This document shows positions 9,410 to 21,635 of a DNA stretch of 64,000 bases, piece after piece (positions within the stretch are counted from its first letter, which is position 1; every line of letters starts with the position of its first letter). A program made the translations under genes and the position numbers. The notes beneath the pieces are model-generated. The model was not told where the DNA came from. It did no database searches and worked only from the letters and a program-made list of their open reading frames with translations. The DNA comes from Saccharomonospora amisosensis (lineage in GTDB: Bacteria > Actinomycetota > Actinomycetes > Mycobacteriales > Pseudonocardiaceae), in assembly GCF_011761185.1 (NCBI RefSeq), contig NZ_JAAOYM010000001.1:930001-994000 (forward strand), in the 5' to 3' direction.

Positions 9410-12400
9410 GTGACCGAATCGAGCCCAGGCTCTTCGCGCCCGGCCGCGCTCGCCGGGCTGCTGTCGGCGGTCCTGCCCGATCCGGCGCTGCGTGGCGTCG
9501 TCGAGCGTGCCGGGGCGCCGCTGCTCGACCTGGTGGGCCCACCCGCAGCTAGGCAACTCGTGATCGCCGCGCTCGCGGCCGAGGGCGGTGCGGGCAGGCC
9601 AGTGCTCGCCGTGACCGCCACCGGCAGGGAAGCTGAGGAACTCGCCGCCGCACTGCAGGGCCTGCTCGGCGATGACGCCGTCGCCGACTTCCCTTCCTGG
9701 GAAACGCTTCCGCACGAGCGGCTCTCCCCTCGGGCCGACACCGTCGGCAGGCGACTCGAGGTGCTGCGCAGGCTCGCGCGGCCGGGTCAGGGCGGGCTGC
9801 GAGTCGTAGTGGCCACCGTGCGCAGCCTCATCCAGCCGATGGCCCCCGGCCTCGACACCCTCACCCCGGTGGAACTGGCGGTGGGGAAGGAAAGCGAGTT
9901 CGAGGGCGTGCTCGACCGGCTGGTCGAGCTTGCCTACACCCGCGTGGACATGGTGGAGAAGCGCGGTGAGTTCGCCGTGCGCGGCGGCATCCTGGACGTG
10001 TTCGGGCCCACGTCGGAGCACCCGCACCGCGTCGAGTTCTTCGGCGACGAGGTCAGCGAGATCAGGGCGTTCTCCGTAGCCGACCAGCGATCGCTGCCGG
10101 GCGAGATCACCGAGATCGTCGCCCCGCCGTGCCGGGAACTGCTGCTGACCGCCGAGGTCAAGGCCAGGGCAGCCAAGCTCGCCGAGATGCACGCCGCCGA
10201 CGCGCAACTCGCCGAGATGCTGACCAAGCTGTCCAACGGCATCCCGACCGAGGGCATGGAGGCGCTCATCCCCGTGCTCTGCGAGGGAGAGCTGCGACTG
10301 CTCACCGACGCCATGCCGCAAGGCTCGCACGTCGTGCTCGCCGATCCGGAGAAGATCAGGGCCCGCGCCCACGACCTCGTGCGCACCGGCCAGGAGTTCC
10401 TCGAGGCCTCGTGGCTGAGCGCCGCCGGAGGCGGCAGCGCCCCGATCGACCTCGGCGCTTCGGCCTACCGGGAGCTCGCCGAGGTGCGCTCGCACGCGGG
10501 CGAGACCGACCGCGCATGGTGGACCCTCTCGCAGCTCACCGGCGAGCAGGACGTGCTCAGCCTCGACATCGAAGCCGCCCCCGCCTACCGAGGCGAGCTG
10601 GAGCGGGTGAGCACCGACCTGCGGGCGCACACGGCGGCTGGCGGGGCCGCGGTAGTGGTGGTGCGGGGACCGGGCACGGCCAAACGGGCCGTCGAGCAGT
10701 TCTCCGCCGGCGATGTTCCCGCGACACTGGCCACCGGCGGCCTTGCCGAACCGCCACGACCCGGCGTGGTGACCGTGACCTGCGGTGGTATCTCGGACGG
10801 CTTCGTGGCGCCCGCGTCTGCGCTGGTGGTGCTCAGCGAGAGTGACGTCACCGGAAGGGGCGCCACCGCGGGCAGGTCCAGCCACGACCTCAACACGAAG
10901 ATGCCCTCGCGCAGGCGAGGCGCCGTCGACCCGATCGCGCTGAAGGCCGGCGACTACGTCGTGCACGACCAGCACGGCATCGGCCGGTTCGTGGAGATGG
11001 TGCAGCGCACCGTCGGCGGCGCCACCCGCGAGTACCTGGTGCTGGAGTACGCGCCCTCGAAGCGAGGGCACCCCGGCGACCGGCTGTTCGTGCCCACCGA
11101 CCAACTCGACGAGGTGTCGCGCTACGTGGGCGGCGAACTGCCCACGCTGAACAAGCTGGGCGGCTCGGACTGGAAGAACACCAAGGCAAAGGCTCGCAAG
11201 GCGGTCAAGGAGATCGCCGCCGAACTCGTGCAGCTCTATGCGGCGAGGCAATCGGCACCCGGCCACGCTTTCGCTCCCGACACCCCATGGCAGCGTGAGC
11301 TGGAGGACGCTTTCCCGTTCACGGAGACTCCCGACCAGCTCGCGGCGATCGACGAGGTGAAGCGGGACATGGAGCGCGGCGCCCCGATGGACCGGGTGAT
11401 CTGCGGTGACGTCGGCTACGGCAAGACCGAGATCGCCGTGCGCGCGGCCTTCAAAGCGGTGCAGGACGGTAAGCAGGTCGTGGTGCTGGTGCCGACGACC
11501 CTGCTCGCGCAGCAACACCTGAACACCTTCACCGAACGCATGCACGCCTTTCCGGTGACGATCAGGGGGCTGTCGCGGTTCGCGGACCCGCACGAGGCGG
11601 AGCGGACTCTGACCGGTCTCGCCGAGGGCGAGGTGGACATCGTCATCGGTACCCACCGGCTGTTGCAGACCGGTGTGCGCTACAAGGACCTCGGGTTGGT
11701 CATCGTCGACGAGGAGCAGCGTTTCGGGGTCGAGCACAAGGAACACATCAAGGCACTGCGCACCCACGTCGACGTGCTGACGATGTCGGCGACACCCATC
11801 CCCCGGACGCTTGAGATGAGCATGGCGGGGATCAGGGAGATGTCCACGATCCTGACGCCGCCGGAGGACCGGCACCCGATCCTGACCTACGTCGGTGCCT
11901 ACGACGACAAGCAGGTGGGCGCGGCCATCCGGCGGGAACTGTTGCGCGACGGTCAGGTGTTCTACGTCCACAACCGGGTCTCCTCCATCGAGAAGGCGGC
12001 CAGGCGGTTGCGGGAGCTGGTTCCGGAGGCTCGCGTGGTCACCGCGCACGGGCAGATGAACGAGCACCGACTCGAGCAGATCATCCAGGGCTTCTGGGAA
12101 CGCGAGTACGACGTGCTGGTGAGCACGACGATCGTGGAGACCGGGCTCGACATCTCCAACGCCAACACGCTGATCGTGGAACGCGGCGACATGCTCGGTC
12201 TCGCGCAACTGCACCAGCTACGCGGCAGGGTCGGTCGCGGCCGCGAACGCGGCTACGCCTACTTCCTCTACCCGACGGAGAACCCGCTGACCGAGACGGC
12301 GCACGACCGGCTCGCCACGATCGCGCAGAACACCGAACTGGGCGCGGGCATGGCGGTGGCGATGAAGGACCTTGAGATCCGGGGAGCGGGCAACATCCTC

Positions 12401-13012
12401 GGCGCGGAGCAGTCGGGCCACATCGCCGGTGTCGGCTTCGACCTGTACGTGCGGTTGGTCGGCGAAGCCGTCGACGTGTTCCGCAGGCACGCGGGCGCGG
12501 GTGCCGGTGAAGAGGAGGAGGCGCCCGCGGAGGTCCGAGTTGACCTTCCTGTCGATGCCCACATCCCGCATGACTACGTTCCTGGCGAGCGGCTACGCCT
12601 CGAGGCGTACCGCAAGATCGCGGCGGCTCCCGACTCCGAAGCGCTCGACGCCGTGCTGGAAGAGTTGGTCGACCGCTACGGCACCCCGCCGCGGCCGGTG
12701 AGCAGGTTGCTCGCGGTCGCGGCGTTCCGGCAGGTGTGCAGGCAGGCGGGGATCACCGAGGTCACGGTGCAGGGCAACAACATCCGGTTCGCTCCGCTTC
12801 CGCTGGCCGACTCGCAACTGGTGCGGCTGAAGCGGCTCTACCCGAAGGCCGTGTTCAAGGCCGTCACCAACACCGTGTCGGTGCCCAAGCCCACCGAGGG
12901 CCCCGCGGGCGGCCGCATCGGCGCGCCACCGCTGCGCGACGAGGCGCTGCTGGAGTGGTGCACGACCCTCGTGCGTTCGCTCACCGCGCAATCGGCCACG
13001 ACGGGATCGTGA
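9410..13012 (+). CDS. mfd: Transcription-repair coupling factor
   Basis: The 1200-residue superfamily-2 translocase displaces RNA polymerase stalled at lesions and recruits UvrA. In order it has a UvrB-like N-terminal region ([15 protein letters not shown]), the RNAP-interacting module around [14 protein letters not shown], Walker [10 protein letters not shown] near residue 665, the DEEQ box ([12 protein letters not shown]) near 766, helicase motifs [10 protein letters not shown] and [14 protein letters not shown], and a C-terminal TRCF domain. I chose the GTG at 9410, preceded by AAGGGGA; upstream in-frame sequence runs into the divergent gene. It heads an mfd, SurA-like, mazG series on the plus strand. 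Confidence 0.97.
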   Translation: MTESSPGSSRPAALAGLLSAVLPDPALRGVVERAGAPLLDLVGPPAARQLVIAALAAEGGAGRPVLAVTATGREAEELAAALQGLLGDDAVADFPSWETLPHERLSPRADTVGRRLEVLRRLARPGQGGLRVVVATVRSLIQPMAPGLDTLTPVELAVGKESEFEGVLDRLVELAYTRVDMVEKRGEFAVRGGILDVFGPTSEHPHRVEFFGDEVSEIRAFSVADQRSLPGEITEIVAPPCRELLLTAEVKARAAKLAEMHAADAQLAEMLTKLSNGIPTEGMEALIPVLCEGELRLLTDAMPQGSHVVLADPEKIRARAHDLVRTGQEFLEASWLSAAGGGSAPIDLGASAYRELAEVRSHAGETDRAWWTLSQLTGEQDVLSLDIEAAPAYRGELERVSTDLRAHTAAGGAAVVVVRGPGTAKRAVEQFSAGDVPATLATGGLAEPPRPGVVTVTCGGISDGFVAPASALVVLSESDVTGRGATAGRSSHDLNTKMPSRRRGAVDPIALKAGDYVVHDQHGIGRFVEMVQRTVGGATREYLVLEYAPSKRGHPGDRLFVPTDQLDEVSRYVGGELPTLNKLGGSDWKNTKAKARKAVKEIAAELVQLYAARQSAPGHAFAPDTPWQRELEDAFPFTETPDQLAAIDEVKRDMERGAPMDRVICGDVGYGKTEIAVRAAFKAVQDGKQVVVLVPTTLLAQQHLNTFTERMHAFPVTIRGLSRFADPHEAERTLTGLAEGEVDIVIGTHRLLQTGVRYKDLGLVIVDEEQRFGVEHKEHIKALRTHVDVLTMSATPIPRTLEMSMAGIREMSTILTPPEDRHPILTYVGAYDDKQVGAAIRRELLRDGQVFYVHNRVSSIEKAARRLRELVPEARVVTAHGQMNEHRLEQIIQGFWEREYDVLVSTTIVETGLDISNANTLIVERGDMLGLAQLHQLRGRVGRGRERGYAYFLYPTENPLTETAHDRLATIAQNTELGAGMAVAMKDLEIRGAGNILGAEQSGHIAGVGFDLYVRLVGEAVDVFRRHAGAGAGEEEEAPAEVRVDLPVDAHIPHDYVPGERLRLEAYRKIAAAPDSEALDAVLEELVDRYGTPPRPVSRLLAVAAFRQVCRQAGITEVTVQGNNIRFAPLPLADSQLVRLKRLYPKAVFKAVTNTVSVPKPTEGPAGGRIGAPPLRDEALLEWCTTLVRSLTAQSATTGS

Positions 13013-13085
13013 GTGGCTGGTTCGTCGCGGCGCCGGACCCCGGTGCGTCGCGGCAGCCGAAGCGGCATGTGAGAAGGTACGCGCT

Positions 13086-14038
13086 GTGACCCGTATCATC
13101 AGCCGCCCCGCCATGCTGGTCCTCGCTGTGATCGCCTCGCTCCTGCTCGCAGGGTGCGGGTCAGGACCTAGCAAGGTCGACTCCGCCGCCATCATCGGGA
13201 ACCGCTCCGTGTCGCTGGACTCCGTGCAGCAAGAGGTCCGGTGGCTGCTGGACAACGTTCCGCAGGTGGAGCAGGCGCGGCAGCAGCAGAAGTTGGCCCT
13301 GCAGTCGCGGCAGATCGTCCGCAGCAGGGTGCTGCACCAGTTGGTGACCATCGCCGCCGCGCGAGAGGGGCTGCGCGTCGACCAGGCCGAGGTGGACCGG
13401 CTCGTCGAGTCCGGAGGTGGCGTCGACCGGGTCGCCCGCGACATGGGCATCGCTCCGGAGCGGGTCCGGCAGCTCGCGGCCGACCAGGTGTTGCTGCAGC
13501 AGCTCGCGCAGCGGTACCTGGACGGGCTCGCGGTCCGGTTCGTCGGTACGACGATCGTCGGCGAGTCGGCGGGTAACACCGCCAGGGAGCAGGCGCGCGC
13601 GCTCGGTGAGCGCATCGCGGCCGACCCTGCCAACGCCGAGCGCGTCATCTCCGAAAGTGGGCATCAGCTCATCCAGGAGGAGCTGTCGTTCGCCGACGCG
13701 CTGCGCGGCCAACCCGAGTTGGGCATCAGTGCGCTGTTCGGCACTAGGGAGGGCTCGGTGATGGTGATCCAGCCGAGCCAGGCGCAGTCCGGCTGGCTGG
13801 TGGCGCTGGTGCGCGAGCGGACGGTGACAGGCTCCGGTCAGGGCAACGCCGACCTGGCCGCCCAACTCGACCCGCAGGTGCTTTACCTGGCAGGGGTGCG
13901 GATGTTGCAGCCGATCGCCGACGAACTCGGCGTCCAACTGAACCCGCGCTACGGCGTGTGGGACAGCGCGGCCATGGCCCCCGCCGCCAACTCCGACGAG
14001 GTGACCGGCTACCTGCTGCCGTCCCGTACCGTGCGGCC

Positions 14039-14042
<4 letters not shown>
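13086..14042 (+). CDS. SurA N-terminal domain lipoprotein (periplasmic-type chaperone-like)
   Basis: This 318-residue predicted lipoprotein has a signal sequence with lipobox LLAGC near residue 23 and a Gln-rich helical SurA_N-like region (QQEVRWLLDNVPQVEQARQQ). No PPIase catalytic signature is visible. Its role is presumably extracytoplasmic protein folding or handling, by family inference. The GTG start at 13086 follows GAGAAGG. Its stop TGA overlaps the mazG ATG, so the two are translationally coupled. Confidence 0.8.
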
Positions 14043-14995
<953 letters not shown>

Positions 14996-15004
14996 CCTGA
15001 TCGG

Positions 15005-15829
15005 GTGCCCGAGCCCCACGCCCGACCGAGCACACCGTCACGTGACCGCGGCGGCCCACCGCTGCCGCGGGCCGCGCTCGGCCGGGTTCTGCTCACACTG
15101 CTGCTGATCGCTGCCGGGCTCATGCTGACCCTGACCATCGGTACGAACAGGGGCGACGACAACGCCACCGTGGCGGCGGGTGATCAGCGGCGCCCCCGGC
15201 CCCACACCAGCGTCCCCACCCGTGCGGTCGCGGCGCCTCCGGACCGACCGCGCGCTTCCGACGAGGCTCAACTAAGGGAGTGGGCCGACGGCGTCTCGGC
15301 CGCCACCGGCGTTCCCGCACGTGTGCTCGCGGGCTACGGCAGGGCGGAGATGTGGCTGCGCGGCGAGCGACCCGGCTGTGGGTTGTCCTGGGCGACACTC
15401 GCCGCCATAGGCGGTGTGGAATCCGAACACGGCAGCGTCGGTGGCAGGAGGATCGGCGCCGACGGCAAGCTCACCGAGCCGATCGTCGGCGCTGCCCTCG
15501 ACGGCTCCGCCGGCGCGCGGAAGGTCGCCGACACCGAAGGCGGCAGGCTGGACGGCGACCGGGAATGGGACCGAACCATTGGACCGATGCGGCTGCTACC
15601 GCAGACGTGGCAACGCTGGGGCGGCAGGGCGATCCGTGACGGGACGAAGGCGGACCCGCAGAGCATCGACGACGCCGCGCTCGCGGTTGCCCGGTTCCTC
15701 TGCGCCGACCGCAGGGACCTCGCCACCCCGCGCGGCTGGTGGGATGCGGTGCTGGCTTACCACGATTCCGTCGGTTACGCCCGCGACGTCTACCGTGCCG
15801 AGGAGGCCTACGCGGCGGCCACCCGCTAG
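15005..15829 (+). CDS. Membrane-anchored lytic transglycosylase
   Basis: The 274-residue protein has an N-terminal signal-anchor (VLLTLLLIAAGLMLTLTIG), a proline/arginine linker, then an SLT-like domain. The domain contains ATLAAIGGVESEHG (catalytic Glu near 140), REWDRTIGPMRLLPQTWQRWG and the C-terminal DAVLAYHDSVGYARDVY. It should cleave peptidoglycan glycan strands outside the membrane. It starts at a GTG ten bases after mazG and ends in a 4-bp convergent overlap with the next gene. A larger paralogue lies at 20,401. Confidence 0.85.
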   Translation: MPEPHARPSTPSRDRGGPPLPRAALGRVLLTLLLIAAGLMLTLTIGTNRGDDNATVAAGDQRRPRPHTSVPTRAVAAPPDRPRASDEAQLREWADGVSAATGVPARVLAGYGRAEMWLRGERPGCGLSWATLAAIGGVESEHGSVGGRRIGADGKLTEPIVGAALDGSAGARKVADTEGGRLDGDREWDRTIGPMRLLPQTWQRWGGRAIRDGTKADPQSIDDAALAVARFLCADRRDLATPRGWWDAVLAYHDSVGYARDVYRAEEAYAAATR

Positions 15830-16230
15830 CGGCGTTCGAGGGCGAGCCTGGCGGCCACCTCGCCGATCGCGTCCTGGTACTCCGGCACCGGGTTCATCGC
15901 TGAGGCCATCTTCAGCTGCCCCAACGCCTCCACCAGTCGACCGAGCCGCTGCAACGTCCTGCCCAGCACGAATCGCGCGTAGTGGTCCGAAGGATCGAGT
16001 TCCACGACGCGGGTCAATGCCCGTTCGGCGCGGACCAGTTGTGCGGAGTGGAAGTAGGCACGACCGGCGAGCAGCTGCACGCTCGGCTTGTCCGGTTCGG
16101 CGTCCAGCACGGGTTCGAGTGCCTTCAGCGCATCGAGCGGCCTGCGCCGCTGCACCAAGGCCTCCGCCTGCCGAAACGCCCGGAACCGGGCCTCGCCGGA
16201 ATGCCGCGGTGCTGGCTCCTCGTCAACCAT
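15826..16230 (-). CDS. Tetratricopeptide repeat protein
   Basis: The 134-residue protein consists of about three TPR-like helical pairs: AFRQAEALVQRRRPLDALKALEPVLDAEP, VQLLAGRAYFHSAQLVRAERALTRVVELDPSD and ARFVLGRTLQRLGRLVEALGQLKMA (each quoted in part). It carries no signal peptide, so it is probably a cytosolic scaffold; the partner is unknown. I chose the ATG at 16230 (MVDEEPAP); the upstream in-frame 22 residues do not look coding. It converges on the transglycosylase gene, overlapping its stop. Confidence 0.75.
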   Translation of the reverse strand: MVDEEPAPRHSGEARFRAFRQAEALVQRRRPLDALKALEPVLDAEPDKPSVQLLAGRAYFHSAQLVRAERALTRVVELDPSDHYARFVLGRTLQRLGRLVEALGQLKMASAMNPVPEYQDAIGEVAARLALERR

Positions 16231-16373
16231 GGTCTTCTCGACGGTACCCGCGAGGATCGCGATTCTCGACCCCCGGCAATGTCTCGAAACGGACATGATC
16301 CGTGCCGACCCGCTAACGCATCCGTGTGGCCTATCGATCTAGTGACGGCTCACCTCACCCGATTGGAGGCACG

Positions 16374-17339
16374 GTGCATCCGGACGAGTTCGACCATCCC
16401 GACCTGCGTGACCGGAGTTGGACCAAGCGTGCGGAGCGGCGGGCGCGCCGCGAGGCCAGAAGAGTGCGCAGGCGGCAGGTGGCTGTCTGGGGGCAGCCGA
16501 AGCGACGATCCCACCGCGTGCGCTGGCTCGCTCTCGGCGCGGTGGTCGTCGCGGCGGCGTCGGTGGGCATCTACTACGTCGAGCGCAACGCCGAGGAGGA
16601 CACCCGGCCAGGCAGCCGGGCGGACCTGCCCTCGATCAACCCGGTCGACCTCGACCGGCCGTTCGCGAGCACCCCTGCCCGGAACTGGGCCGACGGTGCG
16701 GCGGGCATCGTGCCACCCGACCCGGTGGCGGTCGGCGACTTCAGTGCCGAGCAGGTCGGCGAGGCGACCGAAACCATGAAGCGGATACTCGTCGCGTCCC
16801 GGCTGGACTCCCGGATGCTCAGCGAAGGCGACACCGACGCGTTCGTTTCGCTCTTCGCCCCCAACCAACGAGAGTGGGTCCGCGAGCAGTTCAGTACGCC
16901 GCGGTGGCCCGCCGCGCTCGCGACGCGGCTCGCGCCAGGCTTCCGGCTGCTGCCCTCGGGGCCGAAGGTGCGGGGATCCATGCGGGTCGAGGCAGGGGAA
17001 CGGCCGGGGGAACTGCGCGTGCGCACCAGTTACGCCTTCGCCTACGCGTTCCACACCGACGACCCCTCGGCCGTGCACGCCCCGCTCGACATCGTCGCGC
17101 TGTACCGGGCCCGGCTGTCGTTCGTGTGGCGCGACGGCGACCTGTGGCGGCGGGGCGACCGTGGCTTCGCCTTCGACGGAGGTCAGGGCTTCTCCTACTC
17201 GATAGCCTGCGAGCAGGCGGAAAAGGGCATGCTCGCTCCCGCCTACAGTGGCCGTGCCCGGCTCGGCCTGCCGTCCGGCAGGCGGCCACCGGAGTACTTC
17301 GACCCGGCCAATCCCATTCCCGACGAGGACTCCTGTTGA
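16374..17339 (+). CDS. Membrane-anchored hypothetical protein
   Basis: I do not recognise a named family. The 321-residue protein has a very basic cytosolic N-terminus (WTKRAERRARREARRVRRRQ), one transmembrane helix (ALGAVVVAAASVGIYYV) and a large extracytoplasmic domain. GGAGG at 16365-16369 supports the GTG at 16374. Its place among cell-wall genes (transglycosylases, FtsB-like protein) suggests an envelope role, but nothing in the sequence proves it. Confidence 0.75.
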   Translation: MHPDEFDHPDLRDRSWTKRAERRARREARRVRRRQVAVWGQPKRRSHRVRWLALGAVVVAAASVGIYYVERNAEEDTRPGSRADLPSINPVDLDRPFASTPARNWADGAAGIVPPDPVAVGDFSAEQVGEATETMKRILVASRLDSRMLSEGDTDAFVSLFAPNQREWVREQFSTPRWPAALATRLAPGFRLLPSGPKVRGSMRVEAGERPGELRVRTSYAFAYAFHTDDPSAVHAPLDIVALYRARLSFVWRDGDLWRRGDRGFAFDGGQGFSYSIACEQAEKGMLAPAYSGRARLGLPSGRRPPEYFDPANPIPDEDSC

Positions 17340-17397
17340 TCGGATTCGGCGGGGTGAGTGCTGCCACGACACGGCTGATGTGGTGAACTAGCGCGCC

Positions 17398-17856
17398 ATG
17401 AGCGACGAAGCCCCGAGCTATCTCGGCCTCGCGCCGTACCTGTACTACACCGACGCCACCGAGGCGGTGGAGTGGCTGACCCGGGTGTTCGGGTTCCGGG
17501 AGAAGGTCCGGTATGTGGACGCTGCCGGTGAGGTGTTTCAGGCCACCGTGCTGGCGGGAACCGCCGAGATCCAGCTGACCGCGGTGGACGAGGGCTACTG
17601 GGAGGCCAAGGGAGTCGACGGCCCCGTCGGCCAGCTCAACGTCGTCTACGTCGACGACGTCGATACCCAGTACGAGCGGGTCAAGGAAGCGGTCGGCGAC
17701 ACCGCGGAGGTGACCACCCCGCAGGACCAGCCCTACGGGGCCAGGCTGTTCACCGTGCAGGACATCGGTGGCAACAGCTGGGCGTTCTGGCAGCGGGTTT
17801 CCGACACCGTGGACCTGCCGGTCGGCTGGCAGGAGATCCGGGCGGAGGACTCCTAG
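17398..17856 (+). CDS. VOC (glyoxalase/bleomycin-resistance/PhnB-like) family protein
   Basis: The 152-residue protein has the two beta-alpha-beta-beta-beta halves of the vicinal oxygen chelate fold: YLYYTDATEAVEWLTRVFGF opens the first, LNVVYVDDVDTQYERVKE the second, and FTVQDIGGNSWAFWQ closes it. Family members chelate a metal for lyase, dioxygenase or binding functions. The substrate cannot be inferred here. It is monocistronic, just upstream of eno. Confidence 0.85.
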   Translation: MSDEAPSYLGLAPYLYYTDATEAVEWLTRVFGFREKVRYVDAAGEVFQATVLAGTAEIQLTAVDEGYWEAKGVDGPVGQLNVVYVDDVDTQYERVKEAVGDTAEVTTPQDQPYGARLFTVQDIGGNSWAFWQRVSDTVDLPVGWQEIRAEDS

Positions 17857-19245
<1,389 letters not shown>

Positions 19246-19251
19246 CCCGGC

Positions 19252-19770
19252 GTGGCCGAGCGAGGCAGGAATCGCGGCAGGCGTGGCGGGGGACGAGCGC
19301 GCGGCTCGTCCTCCCGCCGCCCACGCCGCGTGCGGCGAGGAGAACCCAGGTCGCGCCTGCGCAGGGGGCTGAGCGTCAGCAGGTCCTCCGGCGCGGCCAA
19401 GGTGCTCGGCCTTTCCACCACGCGCCGAGCCGCCGTAGTGGCGATCGTGGTCTGCGCGCTCGCTTTCACGATCGCCGTGCCGCTTCGTACCTACCTCTCG
19501 CAGCGCGCCGACGTGGCCGAGCAGGAGCAACGGCAGGCCGAGTTGCGGGGCCAGGTTGCGCAACTCGAACAGCGGCACGCGGAACTGAGCGACCCCGCGC
19601 AGGTGGAGGCTGAGGCTCGGCGCAGGCTCGGCTACGTGATGCCGGGCGAGACGCCCTACATGGTGCAACTGCCGGAGGACGACCGTGGTGAGCGGCCGCA
19701 GCAGGACGAGGCGGCACCACCACGCGACTCCTGGTACCAGAACCTGTGGAACAGTGTGAAAAGACAGTGA
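19252..19770 (+). CDS. FtsB/DivIC-like septum formation initiator
   Basis: The 172-residue bitopic membrane protein has a strongly basic cytosolic tail of about 65 residues, one transmembrane helix (AAVVAIVVCALAFTIAVPL), then the extracytoplasmic coiled coil EQRQAELRGQVAQLEQRHAEL and the conserved ARRRLGYVMPGE segment. FtsB-type proteins bridge FtsL and FtsQ in the divisome. It lies six bases after eno, so it is probably cotranscribed. Confidence 0.9.
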   Translation: MAERGRNRGRRGGGRARGSSSRRPRRVRRGEPRSRLRRGLSVSRSSGAAKVLGLSTTRRAAVVAIVVCALAFTIAVPLRTYLSQRADVAEQEQRQAELRGQVAQLEQRHAELSDPAQVEAEARRRLGYVMPGETPYMVQLPEDDRGERPQQDEAAPPRDSWYQNLWNSVKRQ

Positions 19771-19783
19771 ACGTGAAAAGCCA

Positions 19784-20290
19784 GTGAACGAAACCCGGTT
19801 CGAGCCCGTCACCGACTCCGACTACGCCACCATCACAGAGCAGCTTGGCCGAAAACCACGAGCGTTGCGCGCCGTCGCCGCACGCTGCCCTAGCGGCCAT
19901 CCCGCTGTGGTGCAGACCAACCCTCGGTTGGAGGACGGGACCCCGTTCCCGACGCTGTACTACCTCACTTGCCCCACGCTTGCGTCAATCGTGGGCAAGC
20001 TCGAGGCGTCGGGGATCATGCGGGAATTGACCGAGCGGCTCTCCCGCGACGAGGAGCTGGCCGAAGCCTACCGCAGGGCACACGAGTCCTATCTCGCACA
20101 GCGAGATGCCATCGAGCCGCTGGGGCACCAGGTCACGGCGGGCGGCATGCCGGGAAGGGTGAAGTGCCTGCACGTCCACCTCGCACACACCCTGGCGTGC
20201 GGCGAGGGCGTCAACCCCATCGGCGACGAGACCTTGCGCCTTGTGCGCGAGGAAGGCTGGCCGTTGGGAGACTGCGCCGATCGGCGTTAG
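19784..20290 (+). CDS. DUF501 family protein
   Basis: The 168-residue protein matches the actinobacterial DUF501 pattern: an N-terminal QLGR.PRAL.AVA.RCP.G.PAV motif, FPTLYYLTCP near residue 58, and the C-terminal cysteine/histidine segment VKCLHVHLAHTLACGEGVNPIG. This segment looks metal-binding. The function is unknown. It is consistently found between ftsB and ppx, as here, hinting at cell-envelope or polyphosphate linkage by context only. Confidence 0.9.
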   Translation: MNETRFEPVTDSDYATITEQLGRKPRALRAVAARCPSGHPAVVQTNPRLEDGTPFPTLYYLTCPTLASIVGKLEASGIMRELTERLSRDEELAEAYRRAHESYLAQRDAIEPLGHQVTAGGMPGRVKCLHVHLAHTLACGEGVNPIGDETLRLVREEGWPLGDCADRR

Positions 20291-20400
20291 TGCGACCGGA
20301 GCAATTCACCCACGGTTTGTTCGCGCGGGGGTGACCTCGCACCCGCCGGTGAGGCAGGCTGAGCCCGACCCTGGATGACTGGTGGGAGGGTTCGAGCGGG

Positions 20401-21588
20401 ATGAGCGACGCTGCCCGGCGGTTCAGCGCACGGCACAAGACCGTGGCGGCGATGGTCGGTGGTTCGCTGGCGATGCTGCCAGTGCTCGGGGCGAGCGGCG
20501 CCGCCTCGTGGTGGCTGAAACCCAGCGCCAGCGCACAGGGGTTGCCGCTGGAGGGTGGCTATGCCCCACCCGTGCCCGGCCGGATCTCCGTCGACGGCAG
20601 CCTGCCCGATTCGCCCGACCCGCAGGACCTGCGGGTGTACCAGGGACCTTCGCCGGGTCCACAGGGGATACCGCACTCGGCCCTGCGGGCCTACCGCAAG
20701 GCGGCCGAGGCGGTGGGGCGGCAGTATCCGCGGTGCCACCTCGACTGGGCGCTGCTGGCGGGCATCGGTCGCATCGAGTCCAACCACGCACGCGGCGGCT
20801 ACGTCGACAACCGGGGCGACACGCTCGAACCGATCCTCGGACCCGTACTCAACGGGGTGGGTCCGGTCGCCGCGGTCGTCGACACCGACGGCGGCCGCCA
20901 CGATCGCGACTCCACCTGGGACCGCGCCGTCGGTCCGATGCAGTTCATCCCCGGAACCTGGGCCCGATACGCGGCCGACGGAAACGGCGACGGCAAGCGC
21001 GATCCGAACAACCTCTACGACTCAACGGTGGCGGCCGCCAGGTATCTGTGCTCCGGCGGGTTCGATCTCGCCGAGCACGATCAACTCAGGGCGGCGATCT
21101 ACCGGTACAACAACTCGTGGTCCTACGTGGAGGCCGTGATCCGGTGGGCGAGGGCATATCGGGACGGCGTGTTGACACTGCCTGACAGCGACGTGCCGCT
21201 TGCGGTGCCACGGGTGCTTGCCGTCGAAGCACCCGCACCTGCGGGGCCGAGCCGGGGCTCTACAGGTGAAGGGGGCGACACGTCCGCGACGACGCCGGCT
21301 TCGCCCGCCTCGCCCGGCGGCGAGCTTGCGGCCGAGGCAACCCCACCTCCTGCACCCCCGGAGCCGTCACAGCCCGAGCAGGAGACGACGCGGGAGCCGT
21401 CGCCGCAGGAGAGCACCACACAGCCGTGCGAGTCTACGGATTCGACCGATCCCAGTACGGAGCCGACCAGCTCGACAACGTCGACCTCGCCGACGTCCGG
21501 CGCCACCTCAACCGAGCCCGTGCCGACAACGACGTCGAGCGAGCAGACGTCCAGCACCACCACCACACCGCCGCCCTCCTGCGGGTAG
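20401..21588 (+). CDS. Secreted lytic murein transglycosylase with Pro/Ser/Thr-rich tail
   Basis: The 395-residue protein has an N-terminal signal region (VAAMVGGSLAMLPVLGASGAA) and an SLT-like domain with WALLAGIGRIESNHA (catalytic Glu near 121), DSTWDRAVGPMQFIPGTW and YRYNNSWSYVEAVIRWA. A disordered tail of about 140 residues, rich in Pro, Ser, Thr and Glu, follows. The tail probably spans the wall or is a glycosylation/spacer region. It is a larger paralogue of the transglycosylase at 15,005. Confidence 0.9.
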   Translation: MSDAARRFSARHKTVAAMVGGSLAMLPVLGASGAASWWLKPSASAQGLPLEGGYAPPVPGRISVDGSLPDSPDPQDLRVYQGPSPGPQGIPHSALRAYRKAAEAVGRQYPRCHLDWALLAGIGRIESNHARGGYVDNRGDTLEPILGPVLNGVGPVAAVVDTDGGRHDRDSTWDRAVGPMQFIPGTWARYAADGNGDGKRDPNNLYDSTVAAARYLCSGGFDLAEHDQLRAAIYRYNNSWSYVEAVIRWARAYRDGVLTLPDSDVPLAVPRVLAVEAPAPAGPSRGSTGEGGDTSATTPASPASPGGELAAEATPPPAPPEPSQPEQETTREPSPQESTTQPCESTDSTDPSTEPTSSTTSTSPTSGATSTEPVPTTTSSEQTSSTTTTPPPSCG

Positions 21589-21635
21589 CAGCGACCGAGC
21601 CGGGTGCCGCAACCACCGGCGGTTAGGGTGGCGGC

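Noticed and set aside
9287-12214. Very long minus-strand ORF antisense to mfd, in frame with the sugar dehydrogenase
   Set aside because: It has no family similarity, is Arg/His/Gly-rich as expected of antisense to GC3-rich codons, and the lipoprotein start at 9286 explains the gene fully.
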